A stretch of DNA of 64,000 bases from Histomonas meleagridis. Lineage: Eukaryota > Parabasalia > Tritrichomonadida > Dientamoebidae. Shown here in pieces: positions 29,714 to 40,463 of this stretch; position 1 is the stretch's first letter; every line of letters starts with the position of its first letter. Under the pieces are notes generated by a model. The model had not been told where the DNA came from, ran no database searches, and worked only from the letters and a program-made list of their open reading frames with translations. The stretch covers positions 682,001 to 746,000 of the forward strand of contig WSYJ01000138.1 in assembly GCA_020186115.1 (NCBI GenBank). Direction: 5' to 3'. The position numbers were made by a program, and so were the translations under genes.

Positions 29714-31642
29714 TTACAAAACATTTTCAACATCGTTACCAATTTCGCAAGCTCCTTCTGCCAACTGATGGAATTCCATCAAAGACTTTCTACAAAAAGG
29801 CGAAATCTCGAAAATCCGGTCCATTTTTAGCAAAATGTATCCGAAGAATTCCTTGTCGAACTTTGTCAACACGTTTTTATGGTTTTCAGCGTTTATTTTC
29901 GTATCGTTCACTTCATTATTTAGTTCATTTAAATTCTTTTCCATTTCGTTCATTTTTGTTTCCAATTGATTTAATTCGTTTTGTGATTGATTTAGTTTTT
30001 CTTGTAACACTTTAATTTGTTTTGATATTTGTTGTGCTGATTTAAAGTTCTTTGCTTTCACTGCATTTTTCTTAGTTATTTCTAATTCAGGAATTTGTTT
30101 TTCAGTTGTTTCGATGAAATCGGAAATTTTATTTTTATTATTTTTGATTTCAGCGATTTCAACTGATCGATTTAACTTTAATGAATTTAATTCCAAATAT
30201 TTTTTCTCTTCTTTTTCATAATTTAATATAATTTTTGTTTTATCATGTAAATAATCATTACATTTCGTATTAATTTTACGTAATTTAGTGATTATCTTTG
30301 TGGAATGTTGTGAGTCATATTCTGCTTCATGAATATTTTTGATGATTTCATTCATTGTGATATTTAACGTTTGAATTTCTTCATCATTCTTGATGATTGT
30401 GTTTTGTAAACATGTTAATGGCATTTCAATTGTTCGAATTTGATTTTCGATTTTTTGCGTTTCTGCTAAAAACATTTCTTCACTTTGTTGTAATTGTTTT
30501 TGTGCATCCGAAAATTTTTGGAGTTCAATATCTTTATTTTTTTCTTCAATATTAATTTGATTGGTTATGTTTTTTATCATCATTCGATGTTGTTCAATTT
30601 CATTCTGTAGTGAAATAATTGACTGCATATGTGAATTTTTCTCAGATTGAAGTTTGGCAATTTTTTCGTTAAACGGTCGTTGACATTGGTCAATTTCAGA
30701 AGATATTTGGCTGCATTTGGTGTAATGCTCTTTTCGAAGTTGTTCTAACGGGGCACGTAAATTGGTGACTTCTTCTTCAATGGACTTTTGTTTGGATGTT
30801 AATAACTCTTTGTCGTTTTTTTGTTGGTTTTCTAAATTCGAAATTTGTTTGATGATTGAAGATTTCTTGGCAAGAAGTTGTGGAATGTTTCGAACAAGAT
30901 CATGTGATTTCTTCTCATAGAGTTTGGGTACATCTGCTACAAGATCAAGCGCTTGGGCAATACTTGATGACATATCAACTGTTGATATGAATATTTTTTC
31001 TTGAGCTTCGCTTATTTCTGTGTTGAGTTGTTTGGCTGTCGTAAACTGATTGTTGGAAATTGCTTTTATTTGATTTTCAATAAGGGATTCTAACGTATTT
31101 TGAAGTTTAGAAACATTTTTCTTGATTGCGCTGGTTTGGGAATTATAAAAATGCATTTGCTTCGTGAAATTATAAATGTCACTTGAAATTAAATTTTGTT
31201 CATCTTCATTGGTTAACATAGAGTTATGACCAGTATCATCAACTTCTTGGTTAGAAGCAATTATAGACTTAATTTGTGAAATATCACTATTTTCGCTCAT
31301 ATTTGAAAAATAAAAAAACGATGAAGATTGAACATTCCCATCTGTTTTAGATTTGGAAAGGGGTATATTTGGTTGGTATGGTGGACTTGATGATTCTGTT
31401 GAAATAAATGTATCAAAATCAATTTTTTGTTTGTCACAAAGATCTTCTTTGTACAAATCAATAGAAATATCCCTCGCGAAACCAGAAGGATCCGTATAAG
31501 CAAATGTATTTTTTCCTTTTGAAAATTCTTCCCCAAATGATATATCAGAAGAGAATTGTGATTGATCTGCAGGTTCATCATCATAAATTGGTATTGCTTC
31601 GTTAGAATTCTTTGTTTCACTTGGGATTTGATTTGGTTCCAT
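29714..31642 (-). CDS. long coiled-coil protein with UVR-like segments
   Basis: 642 residues from ATG at 31642 (MEPNQIPSE). Residues 1-150 are polar and probably disordered. From about 160 to 610 the protein is almost continuous coiled coil. Two segments resemble UVR motifs, helical hairpins with an A..xxF..A..L pattern: AISNNQFTTAKQLNTEISEA and AKNFKSAQQISKQIKVLQEK. Such motifs occur in cytoskeletal and basal-body proteins, so a structural role is plausible; no specific family is claimed. The C-terminus (FFGYILLKMDRIFEISPF) is a short globular tail. Confidence 0.65.
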   Translation of the reverse strand: MEPNQIPSETKNSNEAIPIYDDEPADQSQFSSDISFGEEFSKGKNTFAYTDPSGFARDISIDLYKEDLCDKQKIDFDTFISTESSSPPYQPNIPLSKSKTDGNVQSSSFFYFSNMSENSDISQIKSIIASNQEVDDTGHNSMLTNEDEQNLISSDIYNFTKQMHFYNSQTSAIKKNVSKLQNTLESLIENQIKAISNNQFTTAKQLNTEISEAQEKIFISTVDMSSSIAQALDLVADVPKLYEKKSHDLVRNIPQLLAKKSSIIKQISNLENQQKNDKELLTSKQKSIEEEVTNLRAPLEQLRKEHYTKCSQISSEIDQCQRPFNEKIAKLQSEKNSHMQSIISLQNEIEQHRMMIKNITNQINIEEKNKDIELQKFSDAQKQLQQSEEMFLAETQKIENQIRTIEMPLTCLQNTIIKNDEEIQTLNITMNEIIKNIHEAEYDSQHSTKIITKLRKINTKCNDYLHDKTKIILNYEKEEKKYLELNSLKLNRSVEIAEIKNNKNKISDFIETTEKQIPELEITKKNAVKAKNFKSAQQISKQIKVLQEKLNQSQNELNQLETKMNEMEKNLNELNNEVNDTKINAENHKNVLTKFDKEFFGYILLKMDRIFEISPFCRKSLMEFHQLAEGACEIGNDVENVL

Positions 31643-32648
31643 TTCCAAGGTTTAACAAGGATTTCTTCTAAAATCAGTTATTTTATTATCATACTTTTCA
31701 TAGCACTTTTTATAAAAATCATATGGCCAAAGAAACTTAATAGTAAATGATTAATAATAACAACAAATTATTTAATACCCGTTTTCAAGTTTTAATTTTT
31801 TTTGGAAATTTTCTTTGAATCTCTTCAAAAATTTAATTTCAAATTTCTTTATTAATGTTTTGGATAACAATATTAAAATATAATAAAGAAAAATGATGCT
31901 TACTTTTAAAGATTTTACACGATATTTTTTTCTCATTATTGATATCATTCCCTTTTTTTTAAAAAAAAATAATTAACAATTTCTAAATAACCACATTTAA
32001 ATGTAACTATGTGTTTAGATACTGAACTTCAGTAATAACTGTTATTAGTATTTTTAAATTTTGTTTGGATTTAATAACTTATTAAAAATATTTTTATATA
32101 AATTTGTTTATAAACCATATCCTCCACATGCTGAATATTAATATTCTTTTATTCTGAAGAGCAATTTAATCACACAATGTTATCTTTAATTAACGCTGTC
32201 AATAGTTGTTGAACAAAGGAATTAATTCCTAATTTATTGGAAAAAATTGTTTGTAGAGTTTTGGAAGTAAGCCGATAGAAAATTCAGTAGATAAAAGATC
32301 GTTCTTGTCAGAAAAAAAATCATCGTTGTATAGAAATTCCATCGTATGTCTCCTGATTTTGTTTGAAATTGTGATGTCATTTTTACCCAGAATTGACTAT
32401 CTTTGTTTGCTTCTTATGAGTTGTCCTTTGTCGGATTCGTAGTCTTCTATATCAAAAAAAATTTCCAATATATGTATTTTAAATTTTTCTATTCATGGCT
32501 TTTTCATTCTTGATGGTTTATTTAAAGCATTGGCATATTTCTTTCTTATTTCATTTTCTTCATCCTCGAAAGAGGGTGACTTTTTGAAAGAATTTACCCA
32601 CGATTCGCTTTTGAATAGTTTACTAAAATCCCAACCTTCGGCTTCTAA
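31643..32648. other. no gene seen
   Basis: 1-kb divergent intergenic region between the coiled-coil gene and the karyopherin gene. All frames are closed; no repeat or RNA gene recognised. Confidence 0.5.
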
Positions 32649-35186
32649 ATGAGCTCAACCCAGGAGAGGGTCGGTTTACTTCAGCATTTTGTTGATCAAA
32701 TGTATAACCCTAATGCAACAGGTACTTCCGTCAAAGAAGGAGATGAATGGATTCATAATTGGAGGGAAACAAATGCTATTTTAACAGATTACCAATTTAT
32801 TTTTGATCTATTTCCCACAAATTTTCAAAACATGTCATATATGCGAGTTTTATTTGTTACTTTAAAAGTTCTTCAAGAACGAATTCGATTAGGTTTCAAT
32901 ACTTTAAATCCAGAAATTATATCAGCAATATTTAATTCCACTCGTGATCTAAGCCAGAAGCTATATTCCTTTCCTCTTCATTTACAATTGACATTTTTAA
33001 TCATCTGCGATATCTTTAGTTTACTACGAAAAGTCGACGAAACTTTTATAGAACAAATACCCCCAGATTTTCGTATGTCATTTTTTGCTCTTTTTTTCGA
33101 AGATGGGAAAGAAAATTTTTTGAAAAATATTGAAAACTCTATCCAATTCCAAAGCATCATGTTTGGTATTAACCTTTTATTGAACTCCGAGATGTCAATA
33201 GAATGGTTACGTATCGCCTATGCCCTTTTACCTGGCATGGGTAACAATATTTTTTTGAATGAATTTCCTAAACTTATTCCACGTTTTTATGAAACGTTAC
33301 GTGACATTGAATATATTAAACTGATGACGAACATCATCATCACACTTTTTTCCTATCAATACGAGTCAGAATCTGAATTAGTTTTACTCTTAGCATTATT
33401 TCGCTTTGGGATTGATTATTCATCCAGTTTACGACAACTTATAATCCAAATGTCATCATGTGAAGCTGAAGCATTAATGAATTTTTTATTTTGTGTTTGG
33501 GAAGGCTATTTCCAAATTGATTGTTATATGATAACAATTGATCCGATGTTTTATGAGATAATGATTAATTTTTTACAAGAAGCATTTAATGTCTGTAGTA
33601 TTTATCCCCCTTGTTCCGAAAACTTTGAGATCATATCAGCGGAAATTGTTAAGTTCTTTGATACTTTCGAAGATCGGAATCATCCAGTTTGTAACTTATA
33701 TCCCATGTTATATCAATTGTTTATCACTGCTATAGATTCTGGTGCATCCATTAATGAATCATTAATTAAGTCGATTGATACATTCACTAAATTTTCTGAG
33801 GACGCAGATGGAACAAGTAATGATCTTCTAAATCAAATATTAAGTTCTATTAACCCTAAAACGCCCGGAGCATTAATAATTGCTGCATTAAAATGGAAAT
33901 CATTATCAAAAGAATTAACAAATGAGTTTTCGAATTTAATACTTTCTACAAATAATATGCCTCCTTATATTATCATAGAATTCATTAAAAACGCTTTCGA
34001 AGATGTGCCTGAACATATATCGAAATTCTTGTTTTTATTACATCAATTTTTCCCAGAATTGCCACAACCGTCATCTGCCGCCTTCTTTCAAATTTGTGTT
34101 AAAAAGCACACAGAAATAATGAAAGAAAACCCAGAAACATTGAATGCCTTCTCTCAATTTCTGGTGGTTAACGATAGGCAGACGTTATTATCTTTAATTC
34201 CTGGTTTATTATATTTATCATCAGATATTAATTCAGATAAAACATTTGAAGTTTGTCAAAAGATAGGGGCACAAATAATCGCGCAATGTACGGAAGTAAT
34301 TACACCTAATATTGATATCAAAGAGATCTGTGATTTTATGGAATTTATAGCTGATCTTGTTGAAAGTTTTCCCTCGAAAAAAGACATACCGAAAGATTCA
34401 TTATTACATTTATTTTATCAATTTTTTGCGGAGAACTTATTACAACATCTTAAATCGATATATTTATTAAACGAATGTATTTTTCAAGAATATTTATGTC
34501 GATTATTCATACCAATAATTGATGAACAATATATTACAGATCAAACATATTTCATTGAATGGATTAATTTAATAGCACAAACAAATGAAGTTACATCATA
34601 TCATTTCATATTATTAAGAAGTTTACCATTAGGTACATATCCAACAATGATCCAATTAATACAATCATTAAATAGTGATTATTTAAACACACGTCCGAAT
34701 TTATTATCTGGATTAGCATTCTATATGGAATTCATAGCTCATAATCATATGAATGTCTTTAATGAAATATTTTCATTACAATTGGTGTTGTTCATTGCAA
34801 ATAAAGTCGAATCTTTCGAACCTATAATTAGAACAATACCAAAACTTTTGCAACAAGAATTACCAATGGAATTCGTGGTGAACTTACTCGTTTGCGTATT
34901 AAAAAGATGTTTCAAAAATGAAAATAATACAAATATTAACTTGTCAGATGTAACAAGAAATATGTTATGTCAATGGTTACCAGAATTGTTAATCATTTTC
35001 GCAAAATTAATTCCTTTCGAAACATACGCACAAGTATTCGCTGAAGTTTTTAAGGAAAACCCAAACGTGGCGTTGCAATACGCAAAGGTTTTGGCTGAGA
35101 AAAACCAATGCGACCAACAAATTCAAGATGTAACAAAACAGTTTTTCGAAATCTTGAAAAATGAAGGAAGAAGAATGAATGGATGA
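32649..35186 (+). CDS. karyopherin/importin-beta family transport receptor, TNPO3/IPO13-like
   Basis: 845 residues of continuous helical (HEAT-type) character without membrane segments. The N-terminus fits an importin-beta N-terminal domain of the transportin-3/importin-13 group: QMYNPNATGTSVKEGDEWIH then WRETNAILTDYQFIFDL, compared with the family pattern LYxxPN..vk..A..WL...Q.S..AW...xxLL. Such receptors carry proteins or small RNAs between nucleus and cytoplasm under Ran control. Length is slightly short for the family (about 920-960). Exportin is the main alternative. Confidence 0.6.
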   Translation: MSSTQERVGLLQHFVDQMYNPNATGTSVKEGDEWIHNWRETNAILTDYQFIFDLFPTNFQNMSYMRVLFVTLKVLQERIRLGFNTLNPEIISAIFNSTRDLSQKLYSFPLHLQLTFLIICDIFSLLRKVDETFIEQIPPDFRMSFFALFFEDGKENFLKNIENSIQFQSIMFGINLLLNSEMSIEWLRIAYALLPGMGNNIFLNEFPKLIPRFYETLRDIEYIKLMTNIIITLFSYQYESESELVLLLALFRFGIDYSSSLRQLIIQMSSCEAEALMNFLFCVWEGYFQIDCYMITIDPMFYEIMINFLQEAFNVCSIYPPCSENFEIISAEIVKFFDTFEDRNHPVCNLYPMLYQLFITAIDSGASINESLIKSIDTFTKFSEDADGTSNDLLNQILSSINPKTPGALIIAALKWKSLSKELTNEFSNLILSTNNMPPYIIIEFIKNAFEDVPEHISKFLFLLHQFFPELPQPSSAAFFQICVKKHTEIMKENPETLNAFSQFLVVNDRQTLLSLIPGLLYLSSDINSDKTFEVCQKIGAQIIAQCTEVITPNIDIKEICDFMEFIADLVESFPSKKDIPKDSLLHLFYQFFAENLLQHLKSIYLLNECIFQEYLCRLFIPIIDEQYITDQTYFIEWINLIAQTNEVTSYHFILLRSLPLGTYPTMIQLIQSLNSDYLNTRPNLLSGLAFYMEFIAHNHMNVFNEIFSLQLVLFIANKVESFEPIIRTIPKLLQQELPMEFVVNLLVCVLKRCFKNENNTNINLSDVTRNMLCQWLPELLIIFAKLIPFETYAQVFAEVFKENPNVALQYAKVLAEKNQCDQQIQDVTKQFFEILKNEGRRMNG

Positions 35187-35292
35187 GAATGTGTGATATA
35201 ATAATGTGTAAAATGTAAAATGAAATAATAGAAAGTGTCAAAACTAATAATTTAAAAATAAAGATTCAAATATTTGGTTGTCTTTTGGTGAT

Positions 35293-35826
35293 TGTGCATT
35301 TGGTTTTATTTCAGTATTTGGTATATAGCAATGTTTTGGTTGGTAATTTGAACATTTCTGAATCATTGTAGTTTTTGGTTTTATTTCAGTATTCGATATA
35401 TAGCAATGCTTTGGTTGGTAGTTTTAACATTTCTGAATCATTGTAGTTTTTGGTTTTATTTCAGTATTCGATATATAGCAATGCTTTGGTTGGTAATTTG
35501 AACATTTCTGAATCATTGTAGTTTTTGGTTTTATTTCAGTATTCGATATATAGCAATGCTTTGGTTGGTAATTTGAACATTTCTGAATCATTGTAGTTTT
35601 TGGTTTTATTTCAGTATTCGATATATAGCAATGCTTTGGTTGGTAATTTGAACATTTCTGAATCATTGTAGTTTTTGGTTTTATTTCAGTATTCGATATA
35701 TAGCAATGCTTTGGTTGGTAGTTTTAACATTTCTGAATCATTGTAGTTTTTGGTTTTATTTCAGTATTCGATATATAGCAATGCTTTGGTTGGTAATTTG
35801 AACATTTCTGAATCATTGTAGTTTTT
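35293..35826. repeat. 75-bp tandem repeat, about 7 copies
   Basis: Units of 75 bp begin GTAGTTTTTGGTTTTATTTC and end ACATTTCTGAATCATT. Copies 2-7 (from 35368) are nearly identical; the first is diverged. Two units share the variant GGTAGTTTTAAC where the others have GGTAATTTGAAC. 75 is a multiple of three and one minus-strand frame reads as 25-residue repeats (TEIKPKTTMIQKCSNYQPKH and on), open across three units but closed by the variants. It starts about 100 bp after the karyopherin stop. Confidence 0.95.
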
Positions 35827-35869
35827 GTATTATTCTTCTATACAATATCTACTTACAAATTTTTTATAG

Positions 35870-36110
35870 AAAGACATGGTGTTAAACAACCTTCAAATGT
35901 TCATCTCATGAGATAGACTTCAATAATTGGAATTATTTTTGGATTAATTGCTTTTGTTCTTATTGTTATTGCATTGGCTATTTTCATTAATCAATTTAAT
36001 AAAAAAGAAATCTAATCCACTGAAAATAAAACATTCCACAAAAATTTATCATTAACAGATGAAAAACATACAGACATTGATGGAAATGGATTTAAAGTTA
36101 TTACAAATTT
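35870..36110 (+). pseudogene. 3' remnant of a surface membrane protein
   Basis: A hydrophobic helix (TSIIGIIFGLIAFVLIVIAL then AIFINQFNKK) and a polar tail with in-frame stops on both sides resemble the C-terminal anchor of BspA-like or related trichomonad surface proteins. No ectodomain remains; the 75-bp repeats lie directly upstream and may derive from its stalk region. Confidence 0.5.
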
Positions 36111-36380
36111 TCTACAATTTCTTTATATACTTTCATCATAAAAAAATTGTTTTGTATGAAGTATATACGATTACGATTATAATCAATATCCCAGTTTTGT
36201 GAGATTTTGGATAATTATTATGATAAATTTTTTGAATTTTTATCAGTTTTGATTAAAATATTATTATGAAATATAAAACATTAATTATTATATAAAAATT
36301 TCTTTATTATCATTTTACATTTTGTTTTAGATGAAAAATATTTTTATTTACAATAAATTTTATTATATCAATTCTATCTT

Positions 36381-37709
36381 CTAAATCTGATATAAACTGT
36401 ACGTTTTCCTTTGTTTCGAGTCTCTAATGAAAAGATATTTTCCATCATCCGAATCCTTCAATCTTCCAAATATTGTTGTCAACACTCCGTAAACATTTCC
36501 TTGTGTTAGTGATATTTCTTGTGAGAACTTATCTACTCCATGTTGTTCCACTCCAAGTAATATATGTGGCTCTTTTAAATTTGAAGTTTTCCTAATTGCA
36601 TATCCGATCATACATTTTTCAGCACCGATTAAACGACTAAGTGTTACCCATCTAGCTACTTTAGCTGAGTTAGCGTTAACTTCATTGATAAAAATGGTTC
36701 CACGCCTATCTTCTAAGTTCATCCATGGGTCCTTTCGTATCGGCGTTGGTATATCATTGAAAACGCGGCAAACCGCCAATTTGAGGGGTTTGTTTGGTTT
36801 TGGCGCATCAAGAAGTGCATCGATTCGACTGCGGATGATGAACTCAATTCCGCCAATAACAATGCTACGGTAAAGCAGGGGAAGAGGAGACTCGTCACCA
36901 AGTTTAATTGGATCTTGGCCTTCAGTAGAAAGCTGAATAAATGACTCATTGACTTTGCATGTCTCATTGATATTCTCAATGAAATCGGATGTCATGCGAT
37001 CTTTTTGAACTGACATTTGAGTGGTAATGGTCTCAAGTGTAGTCTCCACAATAGCTGGTGAGTTATTACTTGTGATTACATATATATCATTTCCTTTTTT
37101 CTTAAATTGAATATCAAGTGGAAAGACAGAGCGCTGACATACAGCTATAGAAGCAAGTGCTTTGGCAGTGGAGAAAACACGTAGTGATTGCTCAGATGGA
37201 GTGGAAGATATTTCTTTGATAATTGGATCTTCTTCAATTGGAACAAAATCTGGTACGCTAACTGATGGAAGTGGATACCTGATTGATCTACGTATGCCAA
37301 TGAGTTTTTTATTGAAAAGAGCTGTTGTTCCAATAATTTTAATATCTTTGATTTGTGGAATTTCTTTTAGATTAGCTGTTTGAAGTTGAGTATCGTATGA
37401 GCCAATTGGTTTCCTGTTGATTGGAATTTCGTATGATTGTTTAAAATCATATGGTGAACAAGCAACTGTTTGAACCTTCTTTTTGACAATTTGACGAGTT
37501 GTATTTGGAGTTTCAACCACGTCTTCGATTTCTTTTAGAATTGGTAATTGAGCATTTGTTCTATTAATAGGACTTTGAGATGGTGGTACAGAATATGTGA
37601 GCTTACTAGTAACATCAGCAGGTAGATTTATTTTATAAAAATTAGGAGATGCATTGTCTTGTTTTGGAAGATATTCGAAGATTTTGGAAAGGTCAATTGG
37701 ATGGGACAT
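36381..37709 (-). CDS. translation initiation factor eIF3 subunit d
   Basis: 442 residues. The C-terminal half matches eIF3d in order: TKALASIAVCQRSVFPLDI, the central IEFIIRSRIDALL (the family has VIRCEVDA), WVTLSRLIGAEKCMIGYAIR, PHILLGVEQHGVDKFSQEIS, GNVYGVLTTIFGRL and the terminal DDGKYLFIRDSKQRKTYSLY. eIF3d is the cap-binding subunit of the eIF3 complex in 43S pre-initiation complexes. The N-terminal region is shorter and less conserved than in animals (about 550 residues). Clean ATG. Confidence 0.82.
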   Translation of the reverse strand: MSHPIDLSKIFEYLPKQDNASPNFYKINLPADVTSKLTYSVPPSQSPINRTNAQLPILKEIEDVVETPNTTRQIVKKKVQTVACSPYDFKQSYEIPINRKPIGSYDTQLQTANLKEIPQIKDIKIIGTTALFNKKLIGIRRSIRYPLPSVSVPDFVPIEEDPIIKEISSTPSEQSLRVFSTAKALASIAVCQRSVFPLDIQFKKKGNDIYVITSNNSPAIVETTLETITTQMSVQKDRMTSDFIENINETCKVNESFIQLSTEGQDPIKLGDESPLPLLYRSIVIGGIEFIIRSRIDALLDAPKPNKPLKLAVCRVFNDIPTPIRKDPWMNLEDRRGTIFINEVNANSAKVARWVTLSRLIGAEKCMIGYAIRKTSNLKEPHILLGVEQHGVDKFSQEISLTQGNVYGVLTTIFGRLKDSDDGKYLFIRDSKQRKTYSLYQI

Positions 37710-38124
37710 TTTTCGTATTCCACTTTTTCTGATATTGAGTTCAGAAAAATTTTAGAGAACACAACACGAAAAAACATGTTTTGAAAACAGATGGAATGCC
37801 AAACACAAACATAGAATAAGATCCATTTGTAACTGTGATTAAAAATGATAAATTGCTAAAAAAATCCACAAGTATACTTTTCCTCTTACACAAATTGCCA
37901 GGTAATATTTCCGCAAAATTTTGAATCCAAAAAGATTGCTTTACAGGGAAATGAATTTGATCAAATTTATTGTTGACCAATTTTTTGAAATCATTGAAAT
38001 GAATAAATTTTTGAAACTAGGGTTTTAAATGCAAGGTTCAAAAACATGTGTTTTGCATAAGATTTTTTTTATTTTACTTTGTGCTTAATAACCTACAAAT
38101 TTAACTTTATCTTTAAATTTGTTT
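37710..38124. other. no gene seen
   Basis: About 400 bp between eIF3d and the kinetochore-like gene; one short minus-strand open frame (37741-37980) lacks coding character. Confidence 0.4.
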
Positions 38125-38682
38125 TTAACGAAAAGATTTATTCATAAAAGTACATATTTCTCTGCAAAAGGAATCCAAATCTTCATAATCGAAAATTACT
38201 GTTTCAATAATAAACTTAGGTGGATTAAATCTTGTGTTTGGATATTTGATTGGTGTAGATCTAAACTGTGAACCATCTTCGCGAATTAGCTCAAAAATTA
38301 AATCATTATTTTGGCCAAGAGTAATCTTATATTGGTTTCTAGCCAAACAATTAACTTTAATTTCTGGATAATTCAATATCACACGTACCGTTGGATCCAT
38401 TTTCTTAATTTGACTCCGAAGCAACTCGTTTGATCTTCTTAATGATTTTATTGAATCTTTAGCAGTTTCTATTTCTTGAATTAAAGTTTTTAATTGATCG
38501 TTTTGTTTCTTTAATTCATTGACAGCAATTTGATGAACCTTATAATGTTCTTCAATTTTATCTCTAAGATCTTTTGAATCAGTAATAACAGATTCAATTC
38601 TGAGGTTGTGGAGCTCTTTGTACCTTTTGTTTAGCGCGTGATATTTTTCTTCTAGTGCAGCTTCTTCGTTGAATTTAGACAT
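38125..38682 (-). CDS. kinetochore-type coiled-coil protein, Spc24/Spc25-like
   Basis: 185 residues from the ATG at 38682 (MSKFNEEAALEEKYHALN); an alternative ATG at 38718 adds 12 residues but would leave only 23 bp to the divergent SSU72 start. An N-terminal coiled coil of about 95 residues precedes a C-terminal globular domain of about 85 residues with alternating strands (KVNCLARNQYKITLG, DLIFELIREDG) and a final helix (DYEDLDSFCREICTFMNKS). This RWD-like layout is shared by Spc24, Spc25 and Csm1. Assignment is by architecture only. Confidence 0.45.
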   Translation of the reverse strand: MSKFNEEAALEEKYHALNKRYKELHNLRIESVITDSKDLRDKIEEHYKVHQIAVNELKKQNDQLKTLIQEIETAKDSIKSLRRSNELLRSQIKKMDPTVRVILNYPEIKVNCLARNQYKITLGQNNDLIFELIREDGSQFRSTPIKYPNTRFNPPKFIIETVIFDYEDLDSFCREICTFMNKSFR

Positions 38683-38741
38683 TAGATTCCAAATTATAAA
38701 CGTCTTCGATTCAAACATTTTTAGTAAGTTTGTTCGATTTA

Positions 38742-39335
38742 ATGTCTTCTCAACTTCGCTTTGCTTGTGTTTGTGCGTCTAATGTCAATCGTTCAATGGC
38801 AGCACATCAATCTTTAATGAACAAAAAATTTAATGTGTCATCATATGGGACGAATACATTGATTTCCATTCCTGGTCCAACTGGTGCTAATAATTATGAT
38901 TTTGGTACTACCTACGCAGAAATTGTTGCAAACCTGAAAGAACAAAATCATCCATATTATACAGAACGTGGTATCTTAGAAATGATGGAACGAGATGCAA
39001 CAATCAAAGAAAAGCCTGAAAAATTTAGTAGTACATTCGACCCTAAATCAAGAAGATACTTTGATGTTATATTTACATACAGTCGAACTATCATGGATAA
39101 AGTGATTTCTGAATTCCATTCACATGGAAGTTCATCATTCGAACTATGCACAGTCATTAATATTGAAACTGTCGATGACCATCAAAATGCGCTTGTTGGT
39201 GCTCACCGTACGCTTGAAATTGCGAAGAAGCTCCATGCAAATAAAGATGATCTAATACAAGTTATCGATTCATTAATGGACAAATTTGTTAATGAAGATC
39301 AGCTTCCTTTATCTTATCACGTTGTAGCTTACTAA
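38742..39335 (+). CDS. RNA polymerase II CTD phosphatase SSU72
   Basis: 197 residues from the ATG at 38742. The phosphatase loop CASNVNRS (Cys11, Arg17; CX5R) is in the SSU72-specific form followed by MAAH, with further family motifs VSSYGTN, SRRYFDVIFTYSRTIMDKVI and VINIETVDDHQNALVGAHRTLE and a DD pair for the catalytic aspartate. SSU72 dephosphorylates Ser5/Ser7 of the Pol II CTD and acts in transcription termination. The start lies 59 bp from the divergent kinetochore-like gene. Confidence 0.95.
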   Translation: MSSQLRFACVCASNVNRSMAAHQSLMNKKFNVSSYGTNTLISIPGPTGANNYDFGTTYAEIVANLKEQNHPYYTERGILEMMERDATIKEKPEKFSSTFDPKSRRYFDVIFTYSRTIMDKVISEFHSHGSSSFELCTVINIETVDDHQNALVGAHRTLEIAKKLHANKDDLIQVIDSLMDKFVNEDQLPLSYHVVAY

Positions 39336-40463
39336 TAAAGAATTTTTGTTTAAGTTCTTTTAATATTCATTAATATTCAAAAAAAGAAATATTAGAATTC
39401 TATTTATAAAATAAATTCTTTTCTTCGAATTATTTTTATTTACAATTAAAGATGCCTCCAAAGAAATCATCTCAAAATTATAAAGGCATTTCCATGCTTT
39501 ATTTTCTTTTTCAGATTGTTTTAATTCTTCTTCTGTCACAAATTCTCATTAGTTTTTTTGTAACTCATGAAGGATTGCAAAAAGTCTTATTATTTTATCA
39601 TATGAACTTAACTTTTGAACAGCTTCACCTATAAACTTTTAGCAATTTGGATTAATCCAAAGATGGCGTTTATCCTTTGTCCAAAAGTAGTTAGATTGTA
39701 CTCATCCAAAAGTTGATCAATAGTAATTGGGAGTTTTACAGCGACTTATTGAGTCTCATCAAATCAAAAATTAATGTGCTCAAGACATAATATCACATAA
39801 GCTTTATCAAAGGGTGGTAAAAGCTTCCACAATTTTCCAAGAGGTCAATTTCTTAAACAATACTTTCATTTTAAGACTTTTACCTTGTAATGACTTCCAC
39901 AGAGAAACTACCATGAGTAGAAGAAATTTCCTGTTGAATAAGTAGAATTCAAAAAATTAACAAATTACGGGAAATAATTTCCAAAATTATCTGAAGAACA
40001 ACCAATGACTCGTGAACTCATTGTTAATGTACATGGTTTCTTTGTTGTGACATAAAAAATACGTATTAACCGAACAATCATTGAGAATTATTAATAATAA
40101 TTTATTAAAAATCGTGAATCTTCTATCAAACGTACTCTAGAAGAAACTGGTGGCCCACGCGTTCATGATTATCTCCTTGGATTAGTAGCAGTTTCGGAAT
40201 TATTGGTGAGTAAACACAAACTAAACATGTTTTATATCACATGTCATATGGGGTATTCAAATGCTCAGTTGCGGTTGGGAACAACAAGATTGAATGAAAT
40301 CCTCTCAACGCTGTATTTATTATTTTTATTTTCTTTCCAATTCTCTTATTTCAGAAGATTAGAGACATACAAGTTGTATGATACAACTTGTTCTTTCCCG
40401 CCTATGAGTTATAAGTAAGGATGGTATCGATAAATTTCGATAAAACCGTTTATTTATCAGGAT
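39336..40463. other. decayed sequence with scattered coding remnants
   Basis: No intact gene. Remnants seen: a 60-codon plus-strand ORF with one hydrophobic segment (39452-39634); a minus-strand gene end around 39640-39850 (ITIDQLLDEYNLTTFGQRIN) with stops; and a plus-strand patch around 40108-40205 (RTLEETGGPRVHDYLLGLVA). None could be assigned. This is where the 5' part of DPP III would be expected, but no such sequence is seen. Confidence 0.45.

Noticed and set aside
29537..29830. 97-codon plus-strand ORF before the coiled-coil gene's 3' end
   Set aside because: No ATG start, mostly antisense to the coiled-coil gene, no coding signal.
35293..35826. Tandem 75-bp units as a CRISPR array or as a protein-coding repeat gene
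   Set aside because: Units abut without unique spacers, the genome is eukaryotic, and the only open frame (minus strand) is closed by variants inside the array.
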